From positions 3,581,919 through 3,645,918 of the forward strand of contig JASKMD010000028.1 in NCBI GenBank assembly GCA_030144725.1: DNA of 64,000 nt. Reading direction: 5' to 3'. Source of the stretch: Haematococcus lacustris (lineage: Eukaryota > Chlorophyta > Chlorophyceae > Chlamydomonadales > Haematococcaceae). The notes beneath the pieces are model-generated. The model saw only the letters and a program-made list of their open reading frames with translations, searched no databases and was not told where the DNA came from. Positions 22,201 to 50,098 of this stretch are shown here, in pieces (within the stretch, counting starts at the first letter, position 1; each line of letters opens with the position of its first letter). The position numbers and the translations under genes are program-made.

Positions 22201-25200
22201 ATATGCCTTCCATGTTAAACTTGCCGCCTGTGCAGGCACAACAGGCTAGATACATTTCATTCTGTCTTGTATGCAAGCTGAGGGACTGGCTAAGGGGCTT
22301 TCTGAGGTACAAAGGTTTACAAGACTACATGTAGCTTAGGGATGAGCTGCAGAAGGCAAAAGCAGGGGCTGCAGGGCTGCAGGGCTGCAGGGCTGTGCAA
22401 CATGACGATGCCTTAATCAAGCACACACTCATGCTGAGATGCTGGCACACACCCACACAGCCTACCTGCACAGCCTACCTGGCACAGCCTACCTGCACTG
22501 TGATCACTTGTCGCAATAGCAACCATGTGTTGCAAGGCACCATCTTCAATTGCCTTGCATGGGTATCATATGCTATTATGTACGTGGGTGCGATGCCAAA
22601 ATAGCTCCCCCAGGTGAAGGGTTGCGTCAGGCTCTCTGGCCAGCTGCCAGTGGGTGAGGGGCGGGTGGTCACAGCCAGGCAGGGCACCGCCCACACCTCC
22701 TCCCAGCTCCTGGCATCCTTATACTCCTGTGACAAGACAAGTCACATGTTGCAACGGTCACCATGCGATAATAATAATATGTGCCCTGGTGTGTATGTGC
22801 GCAATGTCTTCAACTTGTTCATTGCTTTCACACGTGTACTTGACACACTGACTATCCATTACATCCCTTTTCATTATGAGAGATGCCTTGACTCTTATTA
22901 CTGGCGAAGTGCACGCCTTGACCTGACGTACTGAACAAGTTCACGCCAATGTTTTCAGGGAAACCAGCATGTCAATGGTCAACGATGTGGCAGGTGGGGC
23001 CTAGCATGCTCGCTGCTCACAATGGCATGAGCACATCATAGTAAGGTGCTCTGCTCTGCAGTTATGGCAGGAATGGGTCAGCGTGAGCATTAGCATGACC
23101 ATGCTGCACAGCAGACAACATTGTAAGGCTGAGCTGACGCAACACAGTCCCTCATAGCTGTTTGCATGTAGGCAACACAACACACCTTGACATGTGGAGC
23201 CTGCAGCCCCATGCGTGCCTGCCGGTCCAGCACCTGGTCCAGCTCCTGCAGGGAGTGCGGCTCCCTTACCACCCCGTACACCAGCAGCACCAGCGTGGTC
23301 TTCAGGGACAAGCTGAGGCGAGGCGCGCTGGGCAGGGCCAGCAGAGCAAGGAGGGCCTGCAACAGCAGCCAGCTGGCAGCTCTCAGGCCTGCAAAGCCCA
23401 ACCCATCACCAGCTCACCAATAAGCAGATGACCATGGACATCAGAGCAAGAAAGGGCGGGCATGAACAGGCAATCACTAATCACCTATCCTGTACAACCC
23501 CTCCCGCCCCCCGCATGGGGCAGAGGCAGCTATGGCAGGGTTGCAGGCATGTTCTGATGGAATCACCAACAAACACAGGGACCTAAACATCTGCGCAAGA
23601 AAGGGTCAGCATGGACAAGCAGGGCAACATTGAGAGTTCCCAGCCGGCTACACGCCCCATCTTCAACTACCCACCTTTGCAACACCCTGGGCAGGGGCAT
23701 AACCTGCTGCCTGCAGCTTGCCCAGCATGCTTGCAAGCTGTGGGGCTGTCAGAAGCTCAGGCGTGTGGGCGATGTCCACACACACATGTCCCACCAGGGC
23801 GTCCAGCACTGAGACCCAGCCTGCTGGCCAGGCCTGACTGGACAGCAGCTGCGCCTGGACCTGGTCCCTGAGGCCTGGAGGCCAGGCTGCAAGCTGCGCT
23901 GCGCTGCCCCGCTCCCTGCCACCCTCCTCCAGCTCAGCTGCCCTGGCAGCCGCCTCCAGGTGCTGCTGGACCTGGTAGTCTGTGGTGGGGGCTGAGGCCT
24001 GGGTGGCGGCGGGTGGGACAGGCGCCACGCTGAGGGGGTTGTCTGGCACATGCCGCTGGAGCAGTGGAGGTGCCAGCAGGCCTACCTCGCTCATTGCTTC
24101 CAGCACCTGCAACCAGATGTCAGACAATCTCATGCTGATTGCATGCGTATGCAAAGGACAGTCAGCTGAGCTTCCATCAGGTTGGTGTGGACAGTGCATA
24201 CGGCAAAGCAGGTGCAGGTGAAACAGGCTTATGCCCTGCTGGAACAGTGATCACAACATTCACAGGTGGTCACAAAAATAGAAACTAGCACACAAAGGTC
24301 TCACGAAGTGGTGAGACAAGGTCGACATGGTGTGGCTGCAGGCATGTGTTGCGCACCCACCAGACAAAGAATCGCAACACCTGGGCTCTGTGGCTGGCCT
24401 TGCTGAGCTGTGCCGCTGAGCTCAGTGTGGCTGCCAGGTTGCTGGATGCTGAGGGCAAGCTGCACAGTGCAGCTCATGACCTGGCCCATCATGAGACACC
24501 TCAGCGCCTGCACAGCCTCTGGCTCAGTGCTCAAGGGGCTCAGGGCAGTGACCCAGTCCTCATCCTGGCCTGGCTGCTGTGAGGGGGCCAGCAGCGGGAG
24601 CAGGCGGGCTGTGATGCGTAGGAAACCGATTGCGCTCTTTGTGTTCCTCTTGGCTGTGTATTGGTGCAGTGCACAACCCTGCCAGGCCAGGCGCAGGAGG
24701 GTTAAAACAGTGCCACTGGCCTGCTGCAAGTTCAGGGCCTGAAGGCTGGAGGTCTTGGCTGTATTCTTTGCATTGGCACCACTGCTGCTGCTCTTGCTGC
24801 TGATGTGCCTATCGCGGGCTCTGCGTGCAGCAGCTGGTCCTGGCCTAGTGCTGCCACCAGTGGCCCGCAGCTCCTCAGTGAGCGCCTGGGTCAGCTGGTC
24901 CAGAGCGCCTGACAAGGACAGCAGCTCCAGCAGCTGCAGGGCAGTCAGAAGCACCATACGGCCTCATACAGCACCATACGGCCTCACCCTACGCTAATGT
25001 TTGCAACTCAGCATCCTAGCCCAGCGCCTGGCTGGTCATGCGGCTGAAGAGCAATACATAGCAGCGCATTGTCATAAGGTCAGCTAGGCAATGGGCGACA
25101 GTATGTGGCAGCGGTGCGACTTATAGGCTAGACCGACCAAATGGTTGTATCAGGCGATGGGATGACCAAAGAATGGCAGGCCAGGACCTCCTAGCTGGGT

Positions 25201-27050
25201 GCTTCTGCAAGCCACTCTATGCAGCCAGTGCAGGACAGAGCAGGGCTAGGTGGGTCAGCTCACACACATGCACACCAGTGCCTCTTCACATCCAAGCAGC
25301 CCAGCAAATGTTCGCGTAGCTTATGTTCCACCCTAGCCCAGTGTCTGGCTCATTGTCGCAGGATACGCAAACGAAGAAACCAGTGTCTATAGTATCGTTG
25401 CACCTGACTGGCTGGCTACGCAGCTTAGGCTGATCCTATCTTGTTATAAAGCTCCCCCTTGATGCACACCTGTGGGCTTGCGCTGCACATTGTGTCCTGG
25501 CTGCACGCTGCCGCCAGCTGCATGCACCACGGCCCTGGTGGCACCTGCTGGGCAACGGGCCTGCTGGGCATTGGTTCTTGTAGCCCGCTGGGCTGAGGAG
25601 GGACGTCACCAGCGTACCATGCATGGCACACCTGGGGTGGCAGAGGCAGCAGTGGCATCCCTTAATTACTGCAAGACATGGAGTAAACACCCAGCTGCCA
25701 GCTACCAGTTATATAGTCCTGAGCTTGCAGTGAATGTCATCTTGGCAGTGACAGGCTCCTGTGTGTAACACGGACGCCGACTGCGCGCACCTGGGCCAAG
25801 CGCAGGTGCAGCCGAAAGAGCTCAGCTTGGTGGTCAGTGTGGCTGGCTGCTTGCAGTTTGGCCAGCTGCTGCAAGTCAAGGACTGCAGCCAGCTGCTTGC
25901 CAGGGATGGGGCCAGGCCATGCCACACAGCCTTGACTGCTGGGAAGATCAAGCGGAACATCCTGTGTGGCTGCCTTGTGCTGCTCCTGGCTGGCACCAGC
26001 TGGGCTAGCTGGCAGGGTCAGGGTCAGGGCATGGGCCCACCCCAAGGCCTGCAGCTGCTGGTGCAGAGCGCTCTGGCCAGTGCCACCAGCCGCAGCAGTG
26101 GTGCTAGCTGCAATGTCATAGTGTTCCATGTCATGCGGAGTCAAGGTGAAGTCCCTTAGCTGCTGCAGGGCATGGCGTAGGGCCAGGCTGACCCTAGGTA
26201 GCAGCTGCAAGATATTGGATTGAAACAAGGCTGCAGCCAGCATTGAACTGTCTGACAGCGCCAGGGAGCCAGACTGGTCTTCTTCTGCTGTATTTGTCAA
26301 GCTGCCTGGAGCTTTCGCATAAGCTATAAGTATTGCTTGCAGAGTTGTAGCAGGCGCTGCAGAGGGCACAGAGGTGACGAATGCTGCACAAGTGCAGAGC
26401 GCCAGGCAGGTGGGCAGGTCCAGGGTGTGAGCCTGGACAGCTCCATCCTCGCCTGGTGATCCACTGGTGAGGGTGTAAGCATGCAGGCATTGAAGGACCG
26501 CTGGTTGCAGCTGCAGCTTGACCTCACGCCAACACCAGGCCGGGTTGGATGGCTCATCTTGCACCCTGAGCAGGGGCAGGTAGGTGACCAGTGCAGCCAG
26601 CTGGTGCAGGCCACCTGCAGGGCACAGGGCAGCACGCAACATTCATCCAGGAGTGACACAGCTGTGGCTCGGGTGCTCGGCGACCCTGGCACACCGCGGC
26701 GCACGGACAAGGTTTACACTGCGGCAAGGGGCTGTGGGCTGGCATTTAGCAGCCTGTGAGCTTCACAACCCTGTTAGGCTGCCATTAGCATCTGCAGCCA
26801 GAGAGCACAATACCGCAAGGGCTGGGAAGGAGTCCGAGGTACGATGTCTCTACGTAATACAGGATGCACTATAGCTGGGCAGCTTGCGGACAGCTGGGCA
26901 AGGTTATGGACGGAAGCTGCCAATGCTAGTGGCTGGAGTCGCAGTGCCATGTCTAGGTCTGTGCTAATGTTGTCGTAGTAATTTGACCCTTCCTCAGCTA
27001 CTAAGTCAGGTAGGCTTTCGTTTACCAGATCACGGAATCTGTCGCGCACA
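19297..27050 (-). CDS. Large alpha-helical protein, C-terminal part, function unknown
   Basis: Exons recognisable on the - strand by splice signals and coding quality: about 27050-26880, 26630-25784, 25632-25471, 24937-24340, 24109-23672, 23394-23190, 22730-22600, 22230-21971, 21848-21265, 20991-20860 and 20701-19297. The last junction is phase-checked. The 20991-20860 exon (LLSPDNAEVLLMPLEALLVV) splices as CA|G into the final exon. The protein is Leu/Ala/Gln-rich and helical, with low-complexity Ser/Gly linkers. Its C-terminus ends in a Lys-rich tail (PGQKKKKQGKRKG) after a Gly run. No RAP, kinase or nuclease motif is visible. It could be the C-terminal half of the gene starting at 34281, since spacing, style and strand agree, but the join near 27.1 kb is unresolved. 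I do not recognise the family. Confidence 0.6.
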
Positions 27051-27094
27051 GTTAAATGACTCAAGTTCGACCATACTTCGAGCTCACATTAACC

Positions 27095-27260
27095 AGCTTT
27101 TTCAGAACGCGATGCGCGATAGCGTAGTTCGCTAAGCGACCAGTTTATAACCCAAAGCGACTCGAGAAAGGTTAAGAATGTCGTAGTCCTGTCACCCCAC
27201 CTCACTAGGTCCTCAGCTATCGAGGAACGCGGGGCTCGAACCTGCACCAACCTGCGTCGA
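27095..27260 (-). mobile_element. SINE-like tRNA-derived repeat at an exon boundary
   Basis: Read on the - strand, GGTTCGAGCCCCGCG resembles a Pol III B box. It is followed by a tail that ends near 27095 and translates into the nonsense-like PRSSIAEDLVRWGDRTTTFL phrase often produced by tRNA-related repeats. No cloverleaf can be drawn because the 5' acceptor strand is absent. It begins at or just inside the end of the exon finishing near 27252. Confidence 0.45.
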
Positions 27261-30200
27261 GGCTGGAGGTCCCAGCAAGCTTCTGAGCCAGGTCGGTGAT
27301 CTGTTGCCTCAGCGTCCTGGCTTGCAGCACCAAGCGCAGGTCTATCACGAACTCCAGCGCCGTCACAGCACTGCCGAGGTCCTGCCGGCAGTGCAAGCAG
27401 TGCAAGGCCTTTAAACATTTGGTGTAGTGGTCCAGCGGATTGAGCATGGAGGCAGTGGGCAGATTGCCCAGCGGGGGCGCATGCAGCAGCTGATACACCA
27501 CTGCATTCCCTACATCTCTCCTCACCTTCATGGCCCTGCCTACATAAGCCTCCATGAAGCTCATTGGCAGCTCCCCTCCCAGTGGCTGAGCCATTGAGTG
27601 CATGTACTGCTGCACAGCAGCCATGTCTGCATCCAGCACCTTGCCCTGCTCCAGCTGTGACGCCAGCACACCCAAGCTGTCCTTCACAAGGGCAACCAGG
27701 GGTTTGGGCCAGGCCACATTCAGCGCAAGGCTCAGGGGAGCCACAGTGACGGTTGTCGCTAGTGCAACATTAGCCACGTGAAGAGCGCTGGGAGGTGAGA
27801 GGCGCTCAACACCACCTGCTGCACCTGCACCCAGGGAAGGGAAGCTGCTACCCTCCCCCCCCTCCCCTTCCTCCTCACTGCTGCTGGTATTGTGGGCTAT
27901 CACTTGTAAGGCTGCCTCTTCCTTGCTGGCTGCATTACTGCTGGTCTGGTTGTCAGGGCTCCTGTTCACCGCCTGTGCTGCCTGATGCACATGCATTGCC
28001 TGTGCCCAGCGCACTAACCACACACTGTCTGGTGTGAGAGCAGCCAAGGCCTGGACTTTAGCTGGCCCTACGCTGCCAACTGCCACAGCCATGAGCACCT
28101 GGCTAACCCCTTGCTTTGCAGCATTGGGGCTGCAGAGCATTGCCTGCAGTGCCTGAGACACCAGCAGCAGCTCCGCCCTGGGCAGAGCCAGCAGGAGGTC
28201 TGGCTTGGTCTTGTGGCAGGGGAGCCACGCCTTTGCTAGCAGCTGTGCTGTCTGCGCAATGCCTTCAGCCTGCTGCCCTGCACTGTCTTGGTGAGCACGC
28301 TGTGGGTCAGCCAGGGCAGCATACAAGCCCGCCAGGCCCAGCGCAAGGTCAACCGGGTGGGCTGCCGCCATGCCTTCCAGGCTCTGCCTCAGCACCTTGG
28401 CTGTCATGTCCACCAGCAGCAGGCTGGGCGTGTGCCCCAGCAGGTGGAGGGACACAAGGCAGCGCGCTAGCAGCGGGGCGGACATGGAAGGCACCAGGCT
28501 GGTGGCCACCTGCTCAAAGTCCTGCATGGTGAGCCAGGCAGTACCCGAGTCACACAGACCCTCACCTTTCAGCTAAACATTGCTGCAGCATGGCAGTGTT
28601 CCACCCAATATGCGACTCTGCTCTTTTGGCTCCTCGTTGCAGCCAGGCCCTCACCTTGAGCCATACCAGTGGCGGCTTGACCTCCAGCTGCCTCAAAGCA
28701 AAAACTGTCTTGGCCAGCAGGTCTGGCACCAGCACCAGGTGCTTCACATGGCGGCGCTGGAGGCAGGCAAGGGCCAGACCCAGGCCCAGGCGGCGGGCAG
28801 CGCTGCAGACGTCTGCCTTCTGCCCCTGCTCCACCCCACCCCTTGCCTGGTCCACCCCTCCCTGATCTGCTGTTGGTGGCACTGACCCCTCCCCAGACTG
28901 TTCCTGGCCATGTGCTGGGTTGAGCAGCCGCAGTCCAGTGCTGGTGAAAGCTGGCAGGCAGTCCAGGGCGGTGGCAATGTACTGGCTGAGGCTGGCTTCA
29001 CCAGCTATGTCCCCAGGTGTAGGGTTGCGGCGCTGGGGCGGTGGCTTGATGACCAGCCTGATCTCCACTGCTGCCAGGAGCTTGGCAGACCAGGCATGGG
29101 AGGCTGGCGCTCTGCTGGTGTGCTGCACCAGCTGCAGCAGGCGCACCAGCGTGCTGGGGCTGCAGCCAGGGGCCACACAGCAGGAGAATCAGGCCAGGCT
29201 GCATTAGCCTGGAAGCCCTAAACAAACTCTCAACAAACCCCACACACACCAGCCTGGGAGCCAGGCAGACCCTGGCCCTACATCACGCCCACATTACCGC
29301 ATCCCACCACACCTGCATTTCTTTAGTATTGCATTGTTGGCAGCCAGTGGTGCCAGCATCTGGTGCAGGAACGCGTCTGGCAGCTGCGCCTGCAGGTCCA
29401 GGGTCAAGCAGCTCAGCAGCCAGGAGCGGTCCTCAGCGCTCAGGGCGTCCATGTGTGGCAGCCAGGGCTGCACCTGTGCTTGAACAGCCTCCAGCCAGTC
29501 CTGCAGGCTAACCGAGTAAAGCAGGTTTTGAGCTGCAGGCAGTAGTTTCGTGAGTAAACCTTGCAGGTTTTAGTCTATCCTCATCACAGCGGCCAGGCGC
29601 CATCACCTAAACCTCACAGCTGGAGGTACCTACCTGGGGTCTGGGGGGTCTGAGGCTGCCCACAGTGTCGTACAGCACGCCTGGCCTGCGGCTGAGCTTT
29701 AGGTCAGTGCGGGGCGCAGTCGCCAGGCCAGCCACCGCACGCATGAATGGGGCCACCTCCTCCTCCTTGCACCTGCCACAAGAGGCGAACATGGCAGCAC
29801 ACATCACATCACATCACATCACACCTGCCACAACAGGCAGGGGTAGCAGAAATAATGGTATGTCTGTAGGGTCATGTTGTTTGGTACCTGCCTTGCTCCA
29901 GCAGCAGACAATGATTTGGAATTTGTCTAGGCTGGAGGGGTAGGCAAGCAGTGGTTGGCTTAGTAATCTCAATCACCACAACATAGGGCCTGGCAGTAAG
30001 CTGGATAGATGTTTGCCAGGCAGTGAGCAGGGTAGGGTGGGTTGAGACGTTGCTGCCATGCCTGCTCACCTGGCCACTGCACTCAGGCTGGCCATCATGA
30101 CCCGGTCATACATGAGGGAGGCGCCGCCCCACCCTGATGCTGCCATGCCCTTGAGCAGCAGCACCAGGTCACTGACAGCCACCGTCTGGGCCAACTCCTC

Positions 30201-33200
30201 ACAGCCTGCAAGCACAACCAATGCGCACAAGCACATACACAAATAGGCAAGCGAGTGGAAAGGTGCTGGCACTGAGTGTACCACAGGCAGCTTGGTGAAG
30301 CAGTTCCCAGCTGCACCACACACCTCACGGACGGCAAAACTGACTGTAATGCGAATAGCATCTCGAGCAATCCGTTGCCACTACTAAAGGGCACAGTTGC
30401 TGGTACTAAATGCATGGCAGGCAGCAGGCAGAACCCACCACCACATGTGCACACATGTGGACACATGTGGCGCATCACTCACTGGCCATGCAGATGTCCA
30501 CCAGCGCAACCTGCTTTGGGAAGGACCCACTGCGCATCATGGGCAGCAGCACCTGCAGCCGGCACGAGAGGAAAATCAGATGACCTGGCTGGTGGAGGAT
30601 CTAGGGATCAGCACCACAACACACTGCAGCTCTAGTATGATTGGGGACTTGCTCAGCAAAAAATGCTTGTATACTCTATTCCAATGTCACGCGAACACAT
30701 CACGACACTGGCAGCAGCAGCAGCAGCAGCCCAGCCTCGTCTATCAAGCCATGCATGCGGACACAACGCTGGCCATGTGGGCATGCAGGCTACAGTTTGA
30801 CCTAATGTTGGCCTAGAGGCAGCCCAGCCTGGTCTGTTGAGCCAAAGCAATCCTGCTTGTTGTCAATGATGCGTATCCTAAGCTTCCACCCCTCACCTGC
30901 TGGAACCTGTCAGTACTCTCAAACAGCAGCTGTTGCACCTTGGTTGTGCCGCCACTGCTGCCCTGGCTCAGCTGCACCAGCTGGGACTCAAACACTGGCT
31001 GCAGCACACACCCCAGGGGCTGACCCACCACTACAGCCAGCCTGGGCAGCTGCAGCAGCGTGTCCAGCTCACTCTGCCTCACAGCCTCTTCAGCATGCTC
31101 CTGCCAGTCCAGCAGCAGCACAGTGGCCGCTGCAGCTGCTGCCTCCCTCTGCGCGGTGAGCTGTGTGACGAGCTGCTTCACGGCCACCTCTAGGCTGCGC
31201 TTGTCGCTGATGTGCAGCAGAGGCCTGAGCTGGGCAGCTGTGGGGATGGCAAGGGATCCCAGCTTCACTGCCTGTTGCATCACCACCCCCTCCAGATTTT
31301 TGACTGCCTGCTGCCCTGTGCCAGGCTGCTGGGCCTGCTTGGCAGCCACCACATGGGCGGCTACTGCAGGCAGCAGCTGAGGGGCCAGGTGCAGTCCAGG
31401 CTGGGCAGCGCACACCCGCCCCAGCCGGGCCAGCAGCGCAGCACAACTGGGGCAGCTCACTGCAGGCCAGGGCTGCTGCTTACACTCCTTGGCTGCGGCT
31501 GAGCCAGGTGCAAGCTTGACGGCAGCGGCTGCAGCCTGTGTCTGGGATGGAGTCAGGGGCTGTGCCTGCTTATCTCCCTCACCATCCTGAAGGCTGGCCT
31601 CGCGCAGCAGTGCCTGGCACACCAGCTCCACCACTCCTTGCTTGGCCTCCAGGCCCAGGGCGTGGAAAGCAGGTGAGGCCAGGAGGGACAGGGCCATCAC
31701 CAGCACTGGCTCTGCAACCACAGGGGCCGGCACTATCTTGGTAAGGAGGTCAAGTAGGGGCGTGCAGGCAGGCAGGCAGCAGAGTAGGGAGCAGCAGGGC
31801 AGCGAGGGGGCTACTAGTTGGAGATAAAGGAGAGCGTCAGAGATAAAGGAGCAGCAGCAGCAGGGCAACCACACACGTCCAGCAATACCGCAGCCAGGAT
31901 CCTCCAGGTCAGGTAGGGGCGTGGAGGTAGGCAGGTAGCCAGGCAGGCAGCAGAGAAGGGATCAGCAGGGCAGTGAGGGGTGGCAGCTGGGCCAGGCAGG
32001 GCAAGTAGGTGAGCAGGCAGCAGGTAGAGGGAAACATAGAGCAGTAGGGCCATGAGGAGTCTGCTTGATGCTGTCTGCCAGGGGATCACCTGATACAGCT
32101 GTGTGGAGCACTGCCGCCCTGAGCCCCGCACTGCCCAGAGCCACCAGGTAGTCAGGGTCAGGCTGCAGCGCCTGCAGCCACAAGGGCCAGGCACCACACC
32201 AGCTGGCGCCACACAGCCACCAGCAATTAGGCAAGACAACAGTGAAGACACCACTGCATGCCTGGGCCCAGCCCCTAGCTCCTTACCCCTGACTGCTTGC
32301 TTGGAGTCAGTTAAGTGTCCTAGCCTAGCCACCTCTCTACAATGTTGGACATGAATGAAGATAAGAAAAGAAGTGGACTCTTCCAGGCTGACTGCACCTG
32401 TGGCAGCGCCATCAAGAAGCTGGTGAGCTGGGCTGCAGCTGGGACCTGGTTTGGCAGTACAGTCAGCTCTTGGCTGGTTGTGGCAGCAGGGGTGGTGCTG
32501 TGCCTCATTAATACGCCATTTGCGGCAGGGACAGGGGCGGCTTTGGCCAGCACCTGCACACAAGCACCCACACATGATGGCTGGCCAGGTTCCTCACCTA
32601 AGAAGAACGGCAGATGGCAGCGGAACCAGCCATTAATGCGCTGCCTTAACTCTCTGCTGCCTGATGCAACCACCGCCTGATTTGGGCATGCAGCTGCCCT
32701 GTGGATCCTTCACACCAGACAATGCCCCCTAGGGCCTATGCATGACTCCGGCTGCCTTGGTCTGCCTGCCTGTGTAGCCACGCCCGCTAACATTAAGTAT
32801 CCCTCTCCAATTCCTACTCACTCAGCATCTACCATATCTCTTCCTGCCCCCTTGCCCTGCCCTCCTGCCCTCCCAGCTGCCCTGCCTGTCGCTCACCGTG
32901 CGCCTCAGTGCCGCCTGCAGGCCCTGCACCAGGCTGGGTGTCACGTGCTGCCGCCAGTCAGGCGATGCCTGCAGCAGCGCTGCCAACTCCACCAGCTCCT
33001 TGGCGCTACAGTCGCTCAGGAACCTGGGCAGTGCAGCGCAGCCAGCACACAGGTCCAAAGCTGCTGACACAGTCCACAATTAATGACTGGCAAGGTGAAC
33101 TGCGCACACTGGGCACCATCAACAACCCCAGCTATCACACACACAGCAATGCCCACAGCAGCCACCACCACCGCCTCACTGATCCAGCAGCCCCCTTGGC

Positions 33201-34281
33201 CCTCCTCCCCTTGCCCCTCCCCTTACCTCCTGTGGGTGCTCATCAGCCCCTGGACCAGCAGCTGCACCACCTGCACCTCCACACCAGGCTCCAGGCGCAG
33301 CTCTGGCTGCAGCTCCTGCAGGCTGTGCAGCAGGGCCATGAGGCGCCTGGGCGTGGCGTCCCGCAGCGCTCCTGGCAGCGCCGCCAGCAGCAGGCGCCGT
33401 GTGTGGTGCAGCAGCCCGTGATGAGCCTCAGCTGCATTCAGCTTGCTCTGTGCGGTGGCGCTGCTGCGGCCCTTGCTGGCCCGCTCCACCAGGCTTGCAG
33501 GGGGAGGGGTGCCGGCAGAGAGGGCCAGCGGCAGCGCCAGTGCAGCCAGGCAGTCCAGCAGCTGGGAGGAGTCAAGGCTGGCAGCCAGCGGCACCAGGGA
33601 CTCAACCAGCTGGGCAAATAGTTCCTGCAAGGCCAGGGAGGTGCACAGTCACTAGGGGTGCAAGTGGAATGTGATGGTAGGCTGCTCTTTGCATAGGGTT
33701 TGGGGAAGGTTAGGGAGTTGCACAATGGATGCGGCTTGTGGGTGTCAGGGAGATTGTGATGGTAGGTTGCTTTTTGTAGAAGGTTGAAGCAAGGGACAGG
33801 GACGCAGCTGTCATTGAGAGGGTAGGGAGGGTAGAGACATTGGCCTGCAATTCTCAGTGGCGGTGATGTGACTGTGGCACAAGTGGCAGGGCTAGGGCAG
33901 GTTGTGGGGGCTGCAGGGTCTTGCCTGTGTCTCTGTCAGCCGTGCAGTCAGCTCCTGAGGATGCTTGGACCCCACATCTGCCAGCAACTTCAGGCACTGT
34001 GTGGTTCTTTGGTCGCCTTGCACCAGTTTGTTCTTATCGCGCACATACAGCAGGTGGCTGGTAAACCCAAACCTGCTGATGTTTTCTCTCTGCCACCGCA
34101 CGATGTCCGCAGCGGTGCTGCTGGCTTGGGTCACATGGCTGGCCAAGCGTCCCGCACCCCTGACGGGCTGAGGCGCTGGCAGCGCGACGACCAGCCTCGA
34201 CCCGCGACACGCGGTCGCTGAGCTATGGATGCCGCACGACAAGCTGCATCCATATTGGCCACCGGTTTGTGCTGTATGCAT
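27252..34281 (-). CDS. Large alpha-solenoid (OPR/FASTK-like) protein, N-terminal part, possible organelle targeting
   Basis: Proposed exons on the - strand: 34281-33925, 33624-33227, 33023-32897, 32553-32398, 32171-32090, 31810-30897, 30552-30483, 30205-30070, 29772-29630, 29532-29313, 29159-28566, 28521-27252. All but the last junction are in phase. The first intron has a GC donor (ACACAG|GCAAGA). The N-terminus (MHTAQTGG, then Ser/Ala/Arg-rich ATACRGSRLVVALPAP) looks like a transit peptide. The rest consists of Leu-rich helical pairs such as SAKELVELAALLQASPDWR, VSDLVLLLKGMAASG and STLVRLLQLVQHTSRAP, typical of OPR or FASTK-like solenoids that bind organelle RNA. Between 28566 and 28521 the phases disagree by one, so there is a frameshift, a sequence error or an unusual splice. 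The function is inferred only from repeat style. Confidence 0.65.
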
Positions 34282-35106
34282 TTCTGCGATGTTAAAGATC
34301 GGCGATCAGCAAGTCGCGCAGGCGGGCATCACGTCGCAAGAGCCGGCAGGCGACGAGCACCGCGCTAATGTCCAACGGTGGCTAACGCGTTGTCAACACT
34401 CATCGGCGAAAGCAATATGAGTTTTCACGGTGTTCACGGACGCTGTGCTGGGCCTGCTCTGCTCATCATCTTCAAACTTGTCCTATTTATTGTATAGATA
34501 TCACCCAGCTTAACAGACCTATGGCTTGATTGCTGGTGACATGTTTTTTGTTGTGTGTGTGACATGCGCTGCTTGAGCGTGCTCCACAGTGTAAGTCATG
34601 ACCTAGGCTCCGCCATACCTACGACGACGGACGACGGCGTAAAAGGCGCTGTCTCACGTGGTCAAGAGCCTATTAGAATTCCGATAGCCTCACAGTGATG
34701 CCATCCGTTTGCTCAGAATAACCTGGTTGACGGCTGTAGCATACCTTGTCCTGATGGTCTTACACCAAACAAGGCCTCGCTGGCACCCAACCGTCAGCTG
34801 GCCCTGGCAGCCTTGTCTGGGTGAGGATGGAGCCTGACTGCCCTGTGGAGGTTAGCACCAAAGGCAGCCCTCGCTGACAAGTGTGGCACTACCCTCCGAA
34901 TCGAATTCGATGCAAGCCTGCCGGCTTAGTGCTCCTTGAGCTTTGTGCTTCTTGAGGCTTCCTGAGGCCAGGCCTGGTGAGGTGACTGCAATGCAATCCC
35001 CTTCAGGGCCAGGGACATACTTGGATACCGTCCCAGCTGATGTCGCGGTGTTGCTGCTGCTCTTTGCCGCTTGTGCATCACCCAGCTTGCCTCCCCACAA
35101 TGTCTC
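34282..35106. promoter_or_regulatory. Intergenic: upstream of the solenoid gene, downstream of the helicase gene
   Basis: Both flanking genes are on the - strand. At about 34480-34500 the - strand reads TATACAATAAATA, a possible TATA-like element some 200 bp before the start at 34281. On the - strand a TGTAA occurs at about 34757-34761, about 350 bp after the helicase stop, matching the usual green-algal poly(A) signal. No coding segment was recognised. Confidence 0.4.

Positions 35107-50098
<14,992 letters not shown>

Noticed and set aside
27200..27260. Possible tRNA gene (B-box GGTTCGAGCCC on the - strand)
   Set aside because: The 5' acceptor strand and D-arm cannot be found at the right distance and the T-stem has a mismatch; a tRNA-derived SINE fits better.
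19297..34281. RAP domain in the - strand solenoid gene
   Set aside because: The C-terminal exon has no RAP-like motif of the kind seen at 18430-18560; it ends in a Gly run and Lys-rich tail.
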